Both the position numbers and the translations under genes were made by a program. Under the pieces are notes generated by a model. The model saw only the letters and a list, made by a program, of their open reading frames with translations, was not told the DNA's origin and did no database searches. From Rhodocyclus gracilis (GTDB lineage: Bacteria; Pseudomonadota; Gammaproteobacteria; Burkholderiales; Rhodocyclaceae): a stretch of 64,000 bases of DNA. The stretch spans positions 62,001-126,000 of the forward strand of contig NZ_WIXJ01000003.1 in NCBI RefSeq assembly GCF_009617575.1, given 5' to 3'. Positions 55,498 to 63,842 of the stretch are shown one piece after another (positions within the stretch are counted from its first letter, which is position 1; the number at the start of each line of letters is the position of its first letter).

Positions 55498-56351
55498 TTT
55501 CCGCGCAGGCATCTGGCGGTGGCGAGTGGATCGACACGCATTGCCACCTCGATGCCGCCGAATTCGACGCTGACCGCGCTGCTGTCGTAGCGCGTGCCGT
55601 GGCGGGGGGCGTACGTACGCTCGTCGTGCCGGCGGTGGCGGCGGCGAATTTCGCTGCCGTGCGCGCGTGTGCCGATGCCTTCCCCGGCGTGCGGCCAGCG
55701 TATGGCATCCATCCTCTCTACGTCGAGCATGCCGCCGAGGCCGATCTCGACACCTTGCGTGAGCGTCTGGTCAGCGAGGCTGGCGCTTCGGCGGCGCCGG
55801 TTGCTGTCGGCGAAATCGGTCTTGACGAGTACGTGCCCGGCGTCGACCGTGAGCGGCAGATGGCGTTTTTTGTCGCCCAGTTGAGGATTGCCCGTGCGCT
55901 TGGCTTGCCGGTGCTCTTGCATGTACGCCGCGCGCACGACGCCGTGCTCGCCGCCGTGCGCCGGGTGGCGGCCGAGAAGGGCGCGGCGCGGCCGTGGGCG
56001 GGGGGCATCGCGCACGCCTTCAATGGTTCGCGGCAGCAGGCCGAGGCGTATATCGCGCTCGGCTTTCGTCTGGGCTTTGGCGGCGTCGTGACGAATCCCC
56101 GGGCGCGTCGCATTCGTGCGCTGGCGGCGGAATTGCCGCTTTCGGCCATCGTTCTGGAAACCGACGCGCCCGACATGGCGCCGGTGTTCGCGCACGGTGC
56201 GCGTAACGAACCTGCCTATCTGCCGCGTATTGCCGCGACTGTGGCCGAACTGCGCTCTCTGCGTACGGAAGAGCTGGCGCAGGCGACTGCCGCGAATGCG
56301 CGGGCGGCGCTGCCGGGGTTGGCCGCCGCGCCTTCCTACTCGGTGTCGTAG
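55494..56351 (+). CDS. TatD-family metal-dependent hydrolase
   Basis: 285-residue TIM-barrel metallohydrolase (TatD/YcfH nuclease type). Metal ligands are visible in WIDTHCHLDAAEFD (His-x-His), VAVGEIGLD (Glu), LLHVRRAHD, GIAHAFNG (His) and VLETDAPD (Asp). Family members are DNases or tRNA/peptide hydrolases. The start is a GTG that overlaps the preceding stop (GTGA). The 3' end overlaps the convergent gene by 16 bases. Confidence 0.9.
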   Translation: MISAQASGGGEWIDTHCHLDAAEFDADRAAVVARAVAGGVRTLVVPAVAAANFAAVRACADAFPGVRPAYGIHPLYVEHAAEADLDTLRERLVSEAGASAAPVAVGEIGLDEYVPGVDRERQMAFFVAQLRIARALGLPVLLHVRRAHDAVLAAVRRVAAEKGAARPWAGGIAHAFNGSRQQAEAYIALGFRLGFGGVVTNPRARRIRALAAELPLSAIVLETDAPDMAPVFAHGARNEPAYLPRIAATVAELRSLRTEELAQATAANARAALPGLAAAPSYSVS

Positions 56352-57748
56352 CCGAGCAGGCGCGCTTCGATGATGCGCTTCGCGACGGCTTCCGGTACGT
56401 CGTTTTCCCATTCGCCGCGACCGCGCCGCAGGCTCGCCTGCACTTCGGTGGCGTCGATATGCAGGCGGCTGTCGTCCAGCGGATGCACGGCGAGGAGTTT
56501 GTTGTTCTCGACCAGATGGGCGAGCAGGTAGCGCAGCTTCGGCGGAACCTGCACGTTATCGAGCGTGATCAGCGTTGCATCGCCGCTGCTGGCGCGCGCC
56601 GGGTAGACGTACACGTGCGTGCGATCCGGGAAGAGCTTGCCGAAGGCTTCGAGGATGCCGCCTTCGAGCCCCTCGTAGTATTTCTCGTTGAACAGCGAGT
56701 TGAAGTCGCGCACCGACAGGACGATGCCGATCGGCTTTTGCGTGTAGCGCCGCAGGTAGGCGCGCAGGCGGAAGAAGCGCAGGTAGTCCGAGATCATCAC
56801 CGTGAAGCCCTGCGAGGCGAGCAGGTCGATGCGGGCGAGGAAGTCGGCACCGTCGACGTTATCGCCGCTGATCAGCGAGTTCATCGTGATCTCGGCCAGC
56901 GAGACGATTTCCTTGTCGCTGACTTCTGCCAACTGGCCGAACTGGCGCTGACCGGCGGCCATCATGTCGATGTTGACGCAGGTCACCGGCTTGAAGCTGC
57001 CGCGCATGACCATGACCGGCTTGCGGTGAAAGAGCTCGCCCGGCACGACGACTTCGCCGGCCGGGTTGAAGATCACCGCGCGCGTCAGCCAGCTGCGGAT
57101 GAGGTGCAGGTTCATCAGGCGGTTTTCGACTTCTTCGAAGTAGGGGCCGGAGAAGTCGATGAGGTCCACCTCGATCCGCTCGGAGCCAAGGCCGTCGGCT
57201 AGTCCTTCGACGATCCATTCGGGGTGGTCGTGGTGGAAGAAGGCGCCGTGAATGAGGTTTACGCCGAGAATGCCCAGCGCTTCGCATTGCTGGGTGTTCT
57301 CGTGGTCGAGCATGCGCACATGCAGGATGACGTCCGAGGGCTCGGCGCCCGGATGCAGTTGCAGGCGGATGCCGACCCAGCCGTGGCATTCATTCTTCTG
57401 CTTGAAGCTGCGCGCCGTGACGGTGGCGGCGTAGGCGAAGAAAGTCGTGTTCTTCGGGCGCACGTGCGCCAGCCGGGCGACGACCTGGGTGAATTCCTTG
57501 TCCAGCATTTGCACCAGTCGCGCCCGGCTGACGTAGCGGTCGACTTGCCCGTAGATGTCGTCGCTGACCGCCATGTCGTAGGCCGACATGGTTTTGGCGA
57601 CGGTGCCCGCCGCTGCACCCGCCTGGAAAAAGCGGCGCGCGACTTCCTGCCCGGCGCCGATTTCGACGATCGATCCGTACTTGTAACGGTCGAGATTGAC
57701 GGTCAGGGCTTTCTGGTCGGTGGTGAGCGAGGCGTCTCGTTTGAGCAT
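56336..57748 (-). CDS. Conserved protein of unknown function (470 aa)
   Basis: 470-residue soluble-looking protein beginning MLKRDASLTTDQKALTVNLD and continuing with IVEIGAGQEVARRFFQAGAA and AVSDDIYGQVDRYV. I recognise it as a widespread uncharacterised family that often carries unrelated automatic names (TonB receptor, adenylyltransferase); no motif here supports those names. Segments such as NLIHGAFFHHDHPEWIVEGL and the C-terminal RTHVYVYPARASSGDATLI look conserved. Start at ATG 57748, ribosome site weak; the longer frame adds an Ala/Ser-rich leader. Adjacent to TatD by convergent overlap. Confidence 0.72.
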   Translation of the reverse strand: MLKRDASLTTDQKALTVNLDRYKYGSIVEIGAGQEVARRFFQAGAAAGTVAKTMSAYDMAVSDDIYGQVDRYVSRARLVQMLDKEFTQVVARLAHVRPKNTTFFAYAATVTARSFKQKNECHGWVGIRLQLHPGAEPSDVILHVRMLDHENTQQCEALGILGVNLIHGAFFHHDHPEWIVEGLADGLGSERIEVDLIDFSGPYFEEVENRLMNLHLIRSWLTRAVIFNPAGEVVVPGELFHRKPVMVMRGSFKPVTCVNIDMMAAGQRQFGQLAEVSDKEIVSLAEITMNSLISGDNVDGADFLARIDLLASQGFTVMISDYLRFFRLRAYLRRYTQKPIGIVLSVRDFNSLFNEKYYEGLEGGILEAFGKLFPDRTHVYVYPARASSGDATLITLDNVQVPPKLRYLLAHLVENNKLLAVHPLDDSRLHIDATEVQASLRRGRGEWENDVPEAVAKRIIEARLLGYDTE

Positions 57749-57931
57749 GGCGATCTCTGGCGCAAAAGAAGGGTGGGCGAGGGAAAAAACCGGCGCGGTG
57801 CTTGACGCCGCTGGCGGCTCGTGGGAATTGTCGACGCGCGCCACCGATGGCGCAGTGTACGCGTCTGCGTCGTCGCTGACGACCAGCGGCGTGTGCACGT
57901 GCAGCAGTGTGCGACGAAGGGGCTTTGAACA

Positions 57932-58309
57932 ATGCAATCGGTGATGGTTCTCGCGTTACTCGGCAGTTCGGCGGCGCTCGGCCTCTGGCTGGGGATTCAG
58001 TACCTGCGGCGCGTGCGCAGCAAGCCGCTCCTGATCGGCTTGCATTTGATCCTCGGCGGTGCCTCGATGGAAGGCACCGTGATGCTGCGCGGCACGCTCG
58101 CCGATGGCGGCGGCTCGCTGGCCGGCGTGGTTTCGGCGGTGACGCTCGGCAACGCCGTCGCCGTGTTGCTGTTTACGGCGATGCTGTCCGGCCTGCTGAC
58201 GCCCTTGATCGCGCAGCACGCGCCGCGCAAGATCACCAGCGTGGCGCTGGCGACGCACGCCGCCGTCGGCGCGCTGGGTTTCCTGCTCTTCATCGCCTGG
58301 GCGTTGTGA
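57932..58309 (+). CDS. Small membrane protein with four helices
   Basis: 125 residues with four hydrophobic segments (VMVLALLGSSAALGLWLGI, PLLIGLHLILGGASMEGTVM, NAVAVLLFTAMLSGLLTPL, AVGALGFLLFIAWAL). No known family recognised. ATG at 57932 with AAGGGG upstream. Divergent from the 470-aa gene across 183 bases in which no clear promoter was found. Confidence 0.65.
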   Translation: MQSVMVLALLGSSAALGLWLGIQYLRRVRSKPLLIGLHLILGGASMEGTVMLRGTLADGGGSLAGVVSAVTLGNAVAVLLFTAMLSGLLTPLIAQHAPRKITSVALATHAAVGALGFLLFIAWAL

Positions 58310-58472
58310 TGCGTCGCGGCGCTTGCGGGCCACGCGTCGCGCTCCCGCGCTGTGCTGCCTTGCGCGATGCTGTACGCTGTTGCGGAGGATCGCGAGGGGC
58401 TGGCTGTCCCACACGCCCCATTGCTCCTGTCGCCCCTTTTGATTGCCGATTTACGGAAAGGCCGTATTCCTC

Positions 58473-58781
58473 ATGACGTCTCCCGTTGCCCCGAGCGGGC
58501 CGCTTGCCAAAGCACTCGCTGCCGTCATTCTTGCCGTGTTGTTGGTCGTCGGCGCCATGTTTTCGCTGGTGCTGATTGCGCTCGTGCCGCTTCTGGTCGC
58601 TATCGTCGGCGGCTGGTTCTGGTGGAAGACGCGCGCCCTGCGTGCCTTGGTGCGCGAACAGGCGGCGGCCGGGCTGGGGGAGCGCCCCTTTGAGAGCGGC
58701 GGCGACATCATCGAGGGTGAGGCTGTCGTCGTGCCTGACGAGGCGCGGCGCGACACGTCCTTGCCACCGCCGGCCCGCTAA
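58473..58781 (+). CDS. Small membrane protein, hypothetical
   Basis: 102 residues with one long or two short hydrophobic segments (AKALAAVILAVLLVVGAMFS, LVLIALVPLLVAIVGGWFWW) and a charged C-terminal tail ending SLPPPAR. No family recognised. ATG at 58473; GGAAAGG lies rather far upstream. It is followed at once by the tandem repeat array. Confidence 0.55.
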   Translation: MTSPVAPSGPLAKALAAVILAVLLVVGAMFSLVLIALVPLLVAIVGGWFWWKTRALRALVREQAAAGLGERPFESGGDIIEGEAVVVPDEARRDTSLPPPAR

Positions 58782-58786
58782 CCTAT

Positions 58787-58850
58787 CTGCCGCTGCCGCT
58801 GCCGCTGCCGCTGCCGCTGCCGCTATCCGCTATCCGCTATCCGCTATCCG
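58787..58850. repeat. Compound tandem repeat: (CTGCCG)x6 then (CTATCCG)x4
   Basis: Six perfect copies of the hexamer CTGCCG (58787-58822) are joined directly to four perfect copies of the heptamer CTATCCG (58823-58850). The array lies between convergent genes, five bases after the stop of the 102-aa gene. Such arrays change copy number by slippage; it seems outside coding sequence. Confidence 0.95.
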
Positions 58851-58928
58851 CGCGCCGTAGCGGCGACCTTTTGGCTTGGGCGGGCATTTTCTCGGTGCTC
58901 TTCGCGCACCGTCGCGTGGGCTGACGCG

Positions 58929-59837
58929 TCAGTCGGCCAGCAGGCGCTTTACCGCGTCGACGACCGCGGCGCGAATCGCGTCCTGCCGCTGCGGGTTGGT
59001 CGCGCCACACAGGTGGGCGCACAGGGCGTCGCTTGGCGCTTCGAAGTCGCAGTGACTGGCATGCTCGATGAAGCGAGCTTCGCGCAGGTCGGCGAAGGCG
59101 GTGTTCCAGGTGTCGGCGATGCGTAGCACATTGCACGCCGAGGGCGGGCCGTAGATCAGTACGGTGGGAATCGCTAAACGGCGGGCGACGACAAGCCCTT
59201 CGCCGCCGGCAAAATCAATCGGATCAAGCCCGACATAAGCGACCACTCCCGGGCGCTCGGCGGCGAAGAGCGCCGCCAGCGCGCCGGCGGAATAGCCGAG
59301 CAGGACGACGCGCGGCGCGGCAGCGGACTTCGCTTTTCCGCTTTCGCCGGCGGCGGTGAGATCGAGCCTCGCCGCAACGGCCCCTGCGTGGGGCACCGGA
59401 AGGGGCGGGGAAAACCGACCCCGCTCGATCAAGGCCACCAGTTCGCCGAGTGCTTCGCCGTTGTCGCGGGCGCTGACGCTGTAGGGCAGATCGCTGGCGA
59501 TGGCGAGAAAGCCGGCTTCCGCCAGGCTTCGCGCGTGGCCGGCCATGGCGTGACGCGAGCGCATGAAGCCGTGCGCGAGGACGACGACCCCACGCGCAGC
59601 GGCGGCAGCGCGGTCTTCTGCGTCCTGTGCGCCACTCTCGGCGACGGCACCCGGCGTGCCGAGCGGGCGCGGACGCTCGCGCCAATAGAGGTCGATCTGG
59701 ACGGGCCGCCCGGTCAGCGTCGGGGTTTGCGTGGCTTTGACGACCGTCGGCGCTGGCTCGGTCACCGGCTCCGCGAGTGCCAGCGGAGCGACGGCGGCGA
59801 GGCAGAGAAGAAGGATCGCCCGCAGGGCGCGGCTCAT
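58929..59837 (-). CDS. Exported alpha/beta-hydrolase (dienelactone hydrolase/PAF-AH-like)
   Basis: 302 residues with a signal peptide (ILLLCLAAVAPLALA-EPV). The core has VVVLAHGFMRSRHAMAGHAR (oxyanion HGF), nucleophile elbow LLGYSAGALAALF, and the late HASHCDFEAPSD likely to hold the catalytic His. Two Cys pairs late in the protein could form disulfides. Start at ATG 59837. Substrate unknown. Confidence 0.8.
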   Translation of the reverse strand: MSRALRAILLLCLAAVAPLALAEPVTEPAPTVVKATQTPTLTGRPVQIDLYWRERPRPLGTPGAVAESGAQDAEDRAAAAARGVVVLAHGFMRSRHAMAGHARSLAEAGFLAIASDLPYSVSARDNGEALGELVALIERGRFSPPLPVPHAGAVAARLDLTAAGESGKAKSAAAPRVVLLGYSAGALAALFAAERPGVVAYVGLDPIDFAGGEGLVVARRLAIPTVLIYGPPSACNVLRIADTWNTAFADLREARFIEHASHCDFEAPSDALCAHLCGATNPQRQDAIRAAVVDAVKRLLAD

Positions 59838-59903
59838 GTGCGCGTTGCTTGAAGGTGCAGAGCGTCGTTGAGGGCCGCTGAAGGCCGCCAAGCCTTACGG
59901 CGC

Positions 59904-60692
59904 CTACTGCTTGACGGCCTGCACGTCGCCAGCGGCGCCAAGGCCCAGACGGTAGCCGAGTGAGACGTAGTGCATGCGGCCCGCCGCGCGGTTGGCGTGT
60001 ACGGCGATGCCGAAGGGGATGCTGCGGCCTTCGGCCACCGGCCCGGAGAGCGTGCGCGTAAAGGTGACGGTGACCGTATCGCCCCTGCGCGCCGACTCGA
60101 CCTTGACGCCGGCCGGTAGCGTACTGGCGCCTTTGCCGCTCTTCCATTGCAGCAGTTCGAAGCTGCCGGCGGCGACGTACTTGCCCTTGTTGGCTGCGTT
60201 GGGCATGCCGCGCAGGTCGTTGTGGCAACTCGTCCAGCAGCCGGCTTGCGCGGCCTGCGGCACTTTGTCGTCGAGCAGCATCAGCGCGGCCTTGAGGTCG
60301 TTCGCCGTATCGCTGCCGGGCTTGGCGTCGGCGGGCGGCGTGAAGGCGAGGCGAACGTAGAGGGCGTCCTTGTCGTAGGCGGCCTGCACGCTTACCGGGA
60401 AGCTGACGGTCGCCGGCAGGGCGCTGGCGTCGGGTTCACGCGGCGCCAGTCGTTTCGCCGTGAAGTCGAGTCCGCCTTTCATCTCGTGGCAGACGATGCA
60501 CGGCTGGCCTTTCTTGACACTGCCCGCGCCGAGGTGGCGGCTGGGGGTGCTGATCCACTCGAAGGAGGTGGCGCCGGCGTGGAAGACGCTGATGCTGCGT
60601 ACCGGCACCTTGTTCCAGTCGGGGGCCGCCAGCACGCTGGCGCTGCCGACGAGCAAGGGCACGCAGAGGGCGAGTGGGAGGGGCGATCTCAT
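59904..60692 (-). CDS. Periplasmic c-type haem protein with ethylbenzene dehydrogenase/haem-binding-like domain
   Basis: 262 residues with a signal peptide ending near ASVLA-APD. Two haem-attachment sites are visible: a canonical Cys65-I-V-Cys68-His69 and a longer Cys152-W-T-S-Cys156-His157 (C-X3-C-H). The rest resembles the DMSO-reductase-family haem-binding (ethylbenzene dehydrogenase-related) domain (VSVQAAYDKDALYVRLAFTP). ATG at 60692 after GAAGGAG. It follows the NapC-like gene by one base, so the two almost certainly act together in periplasmic electron transfer. Confidence 0.82.
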   Translation of the reverse strand: MRSPLPLALCVPLLVGSASVLAAPDWNKVPVRSISVFHAGATSFEWISTPSRHLGAGSVKKGQPCIVCHEMKGGLDFTAKRLAPREPDASALPATVSFPVSVQAAYDKDALYVRLAFTPPADAKPGSDTANDLKAALMLLDDKVPQAAQAGCWTSCHNDLRGMPNAANKGKYVAAGSFELLQWKSGKGASTLPAGVKVESARRGDTVTVTFTRTLSGPVAEGRSIPFGIAVHANRAAGRMHYVSLGYRLGLGAAGDVQAVKQ

Positions 60693-60693
60693 G

Positions 60694-61275
60694 TCAGTCT
60701 CCTTCAGGCATGTTGTCCGGCAGATGGTGGGCGATGCCTTTGTGGCAATCGATGCAGGTGCGGCCATCTTCGCCAATCAGCGCGTGCATGGCGGTGGCGC
60801 GGGGCGTCTGCTTCTCGGCCGACATGCCGTCGACGGTGTGGCAGTTGCGGCATTCGCGCGAGTCGTTGGCCTTCATGCGCGCCCACTCGTGCTGCGCCAG
60901 TTCAAGGCGGCGGGCGGCGAATTTCTCCGGCGTGTCGAGGCTGCCGGTGATCTTGCCCCACAGCTCGGCGCTCGATTTCACCTTGGTTTCGAGCTTCGGC
61001 AACAGTTGCTTGGGGATGTGACAGTCAGCGCAGTGCGCGCGCACGCCGCTACGGTTGCTGTAGTGCGGGCTTTGCTGGTATTCGGCGACCGGCGTCTGCA
61101 TCTCATGGCAGGAATTGCTGCAAAACTCCGGACTGCTGGTGGCCTCGAAGGTGAGATGCGTACCAGCGATGAGGGCAAGGCCGAGAACGATGCCGACGAG
61201 CAGCAGCGTCAGCACCGAGAAACGGGAGGATGGGCGTATCAGGCTCGCCCAAAAGCCGCTCTTTTCCTGAAACAT
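60694..61275 (-). CDS. NapC/NirT-family membrane-anchored tetrahaem cytochrome c
   Basis: 193 residues: an N-terminal membrane anchor (VLTLLLVGIVLGLALIAG, about 21-38) and four haem sites. Three are canonical CXXCH (Cys82, Cys142 and Cys174 starts); the first is Cys52-S-N-S-Cys56-His57-E-M, a C-X3-C-H variant at the place where relatives have CXXCHxM. Such proteins oxidise quinol and feed periplasmic reductases. ATG at 61275 with AGGAG upstream. No reductase catalytic gene lies in view; the adjacent haem protein is its probable partner. Confidence 0.9.
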   Translation of the reverse strand: MFQEKSGFWASLIRPSSRFSVLTLLLVGIVLGLALIAGTHLTFEATSSPEFCSNSCHEMQTPVAEYQQSPHYSNRSGVRAHCADCHIPKQLLPKLETKVKSSAELWGKITGSLDTPEKFAARRLELAQHEWARMKANDSRECRNCHTVDGMSAEKQTPRATAMHALIGEDGRTCIDCHKGIAHHLPDNMPEGD

Positions 61276-61384
61276 GGTGTGGCTCCTGTCTGGGGTGCCA
61301 CGGCGCCACGAGCGCCGGACAGTGCCTCAGTCTAGAGCAGGGGGCCGGGCGCGGCCTTGATCCAGGGCGGTTGCCGCACGCGCC

Positions 61385-62659
61385 TCAGGGTTCGATCTGG
61401 TCGATCACCAGATGCACGGTGCCGCCGTCGGTGCGCACGCCCTTGAGGCGCCCGTAGAGATCGCCGCTGCTGCTTTGCGCGCGGCCGGAACGGGCGATGC
61501 GCGCTTCGACGATGACGCTGGCGACGTCCGAGATGTGTCGTCCGCCGGGCAGCGCTGCCGCGTCGTCGAGGCGGAAGTGCAGCGGCAATTCACTGACCTT
61601 GCCGCGCAGGGCGGCGAGGGGCTGCCGCTCGCCATCTTCGGCGCGGGCGAAGACAAAAATCACGTCGTCGGGTTTGACGCGTCCGGCGAGTGCCGGCGCC
61701 AGCGTGACATCGCCGGCTACACTGCCGTGGCCAGCTTGCGCGTCTTTGCCCGCCGCGTGCGGAGCCGTCGCCTTTTTGTCTTTGCCGGCGTCGCTGCTGG
61801 CGGGGGCGGCCGAGGATGCGCCGGCAGCGGCCACGGCGCGTGCCTTGGCGACGGCGGCGGCGAGCGTCTTGGCTTCTTCGGCGTTCGGGTCGATTTGCGT
61901 CAGCAGGCGCTGCCAGTAATTGGCGGCGTCCTCGAAGCGGCGCTCTTCGCTGGCGATGGCACCTGCCAGAAGCAGCGTTTGCGGCTCGTCCGGGTCGAGT
62001 TTGAGGGCTTTTTCGATCAGTTCCTTCGGCCGGCCGAGCAGGCTGCCATCGGCGATCTGCGCCAGCGTTTCGGCGTAGTCGGCCAGCAGCGGTGCGCTGG
62101 TGTCGACCAGACGCGAGGCCCGCGAATAGGCGGCGGCGGCTTCGGTGAAGCGGCCGAGCGCCTTGTACGAGCGCGCCAGCGTCACCCAGCCGTCGGCGTC
62201 GTCGGGTTTGTCCTTGAGGCGGGCAGCGAGCGTCTCGACGAGCGCCTGCACCTGCTGTTCGCCGGCGCGGGAAGCCGGTTGCGTCAGTTGCGGATCGAGC
62301 GCGCGCGGTTCGCCGAGCAGGGCGTAGCCGGCGGCGGTGGCAATCGGCACGGCAAGGAGGATGGCCAGCGCGGTCTTGCGTCCGCCCGCTGCGGCGGTGG
62401 GCGCCTCTTCGGTGCCCGTTTCGTCGAGCAGGCGACGCTGCAACTCGCTGCGCGCCTGTGCGAAATCGGCAGCGGAGAGCGTGCCTTCGCTGCGCTCCTG
62501 TTCGAGGTCGGCCAGTTGGTCGCGCAGGATGGCGAGGTTGGCGCTGCGCCGGTCGGAGGCGTCGCTGGCGGCGCGCTGGCGCGGTCGCAGCAGGGGAATG
62601 GCGAGAATAAGGAGAACGGCGACGAGCAGCGCCGCCGCGAGGAGGATGAATTCGGTCAT
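61385..62659 (-). CDS. ccmI: Cytochrome c biogenesis protein CcmI
   Basis: 424 residues: a two-helix membrane domain (LLAAALLVAVLLILAIPLLR at the N-terminus and LAILLAVPIATAAGYALLG near 95-115) around a Leu-rich cytoplasmic loop, then a TPR domain (about 135-270; GWVTLARSYKALGRFTEAAA) and a C-terminal beta domain. CcmI presents apocytochrome to CcmF/H. Its ATG overlaps the ccmH stop (ATGA). Confidence 0.92.
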   Translation of the reverse strand: MTEFILLAAALLVAVLLILAIPLLRPRQRAASDASDRRSANLAILRDQLADLEQERSEGTLSAADFAQARSELQRRLLDETGTEEAPTAAAGGRKTALAILLAVPIATAAGYALLGEPRALDPQLTQPASRAGEQQVQALVETLAARLKDKPDDADGWVTLARSYKALGRFTEAAAAYSRASRLVDTSAPLLADYAETLAQIADGSLLGRPKELIEKALKLDPDEPQTLLLAGAIASEERRFEDAANYWQRLLTQIDPNAEEAKTLAAAVAKARAVAAAGASSAAPASSDAGKDKKATAPHAAGKDAQAGHGSVAGDVTLAPALAGRVKPDDVIFVFARAEDGERQPLAALRGKVSELPLHFRLDDAAALPGGRHISDVASVIVEARIARSGRAQSSSGDLYGRLKGVRTDGGTVHLVIDQIEP

Positions 62660-63180
62660 GGGGTCGGGCCGGCGGATTCGTGCGGGGCGGGGGCGTTGGC
62701 CGGCGTCGTCGGCGCCGCGTTTAACAGGGCGTTGGCACGCTGGGCTTCGTCGGCGGAGAGGGTATCGCGGGCGATGAGGCGGTTGCGCTGGCGCAGGGTG
62801 CGGAAGAGTGCGAGGAGGCCGATCAGCAGGAGCAGCACCGGGCCGAACCAGAGCAGCAGCGTCGTGCTTTTGACCGGCGGCCGGTAGCGGACGAAGTCAC
62901 CGTAGCGGCTGACCATGAAGTCCATGATCTCGGCGTCGCTCTTGCCCTCGTTGATCAGACCGCGAATTTCGCGGCGCAGATCGTTGGCGAGTTCAGCTTG
63001 CGACGCGGCGAGGGTTTCGTTCTGGCAGACGAGGCAGCGCAGCTCTTCCGAGATGGCGAGCAGGCGCTTTTCGACGGCTTCGTTGGCGGCCAGCGGCGCC
63101 GCCTCATTGGCCTGAACGTTCGCGCCGAGCGGCGAAAGCAGGCTCAGCGCGCAGAGCAGGGGGAGCAGCCAGCGCTTCAT
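62656..63180 (-). CDS. ccmH: Cytochrome c biogenesis protein CcmH
   Basis: 174 residues with a signal peptide, the apocytochrome-reducing motif EELRCLVCQNETLAAS (LRCLVC) and a C-terminal membrane segment (TLLLWFGPVLLLLIGLLALF). Only the short CcmH domain is here, with CcmI separate. Overlaps ccmG by four bases. Confidence 0.95.
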   Translation of the reverse strand: MKRWLLPLLCALSLLSPLGANVQANEAAPLAANEAVEKRLLAISEELRCLVCQNETLAASQAELANDLRREIRGLINEGKSDAEIMDFMVSRYGDFVRYRPPVKSTTLLLWFGPVLLLLIGLLALFRTLRQRNRLIARDTLSADEAQRANALLNAAPTTPANAPAPHESAGPTP

Positions 63181-63761
63181 TTCGACAGCTCCGCGACGAG
63201 CGGCAGGATCTTGCCGGTGATCGCCTCTTGCGTCAGCGGGCCGGTGTATTTGAAGCGGATGAGGCCCGCCTTGTCGATGACGTAGGTTTCGGGCACGCCG
63301 TAGACGCCGTAATCGATGCCGACGCGGCCATCGAGGTCGAGTGCGGTGAGGGTGTAGGGGTTGCCACGGCTTTCCAGCCAGCCGTTGGCGCGCTCGCGGG
63401 CGAGCTTTTCTTCCTCGTCGGCGCCGATGCGGCTCATGTCGACGCCGCCGTCACCGCGCAATTCCTTGTAGTTGAGGCCGATCAGCGGCACGGTCTGCGA
63501 CTTGCCGAGTTCGACGAGCACCGGGTGCTCCTGACGGCAGGTGACGCACCAGGAGGCCCAGACGTTCAGCAGCCAGACCTGACCGTGCAGATCGCGCGGC
63601 GAGAAGGTCTTGTCGGGCGCACCGAGTTGCTTCAGCGTGAAATTCGGCGCCGGCTTGCCGATCAGCGGCGAGGGCACGTCACGCGGATTGAGCGTCAGGC
63701 CGACGCCGAGCAGGACGATGAGGACGATAAAGCCGATCAGCGGCCAGAGGAACTTGTTCAT
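63177..63761 (-). CDS. ccmG: Thiol:disulfide interchange protein CcmG/DsbE
   Basis: 194-residue membrane-anchored thioredoxin-like protein. An N-terminal helix (LWPLIGFIVLIVLLGVGLTL) precedes the thioredoxin fold with active site ASWCVTCRQEHP (CVTC) and YGVYGVPETYVIDKAG. ATG at 63761 follows AGGAG; the longer frame is not supported. Between ccmF and ccmH in the usual order. Confidence 0.95.
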   Translation of the reverse strand: MNKFLWPLIGFIVLIVLLGVGLTLNPRDVPSPLIGKPAPNFTLKQLGAPDKTFSPRDLHGQVWLLNVWASWCVTCRQEHPVLVELGKSQTVPLIGLNYKELRGDGGVDMSRIGADEEEKLARERANGWLESRGNPYTLTALDLDGRVGIDYGVYGVPETYVIDKAGLIRFKYTGPLTQEAITGKILPLVAELSK

Positions 63762-63842
63762 GCGGAAAATCTCCTGAAGCGAGCGTGGCGGCAAGGCGCT
63801 GTGCCGGCGGTCGTGCGCGGAGGCAAGAGCGTTGCCGTCATC

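Noticed and set aside
58576-58860. Coding frame running through the tandem repeats as poly-Ala
   Set aside because: Starts inside the 102-aa gene in another frame; the Ala run is only a translation of the repeat.
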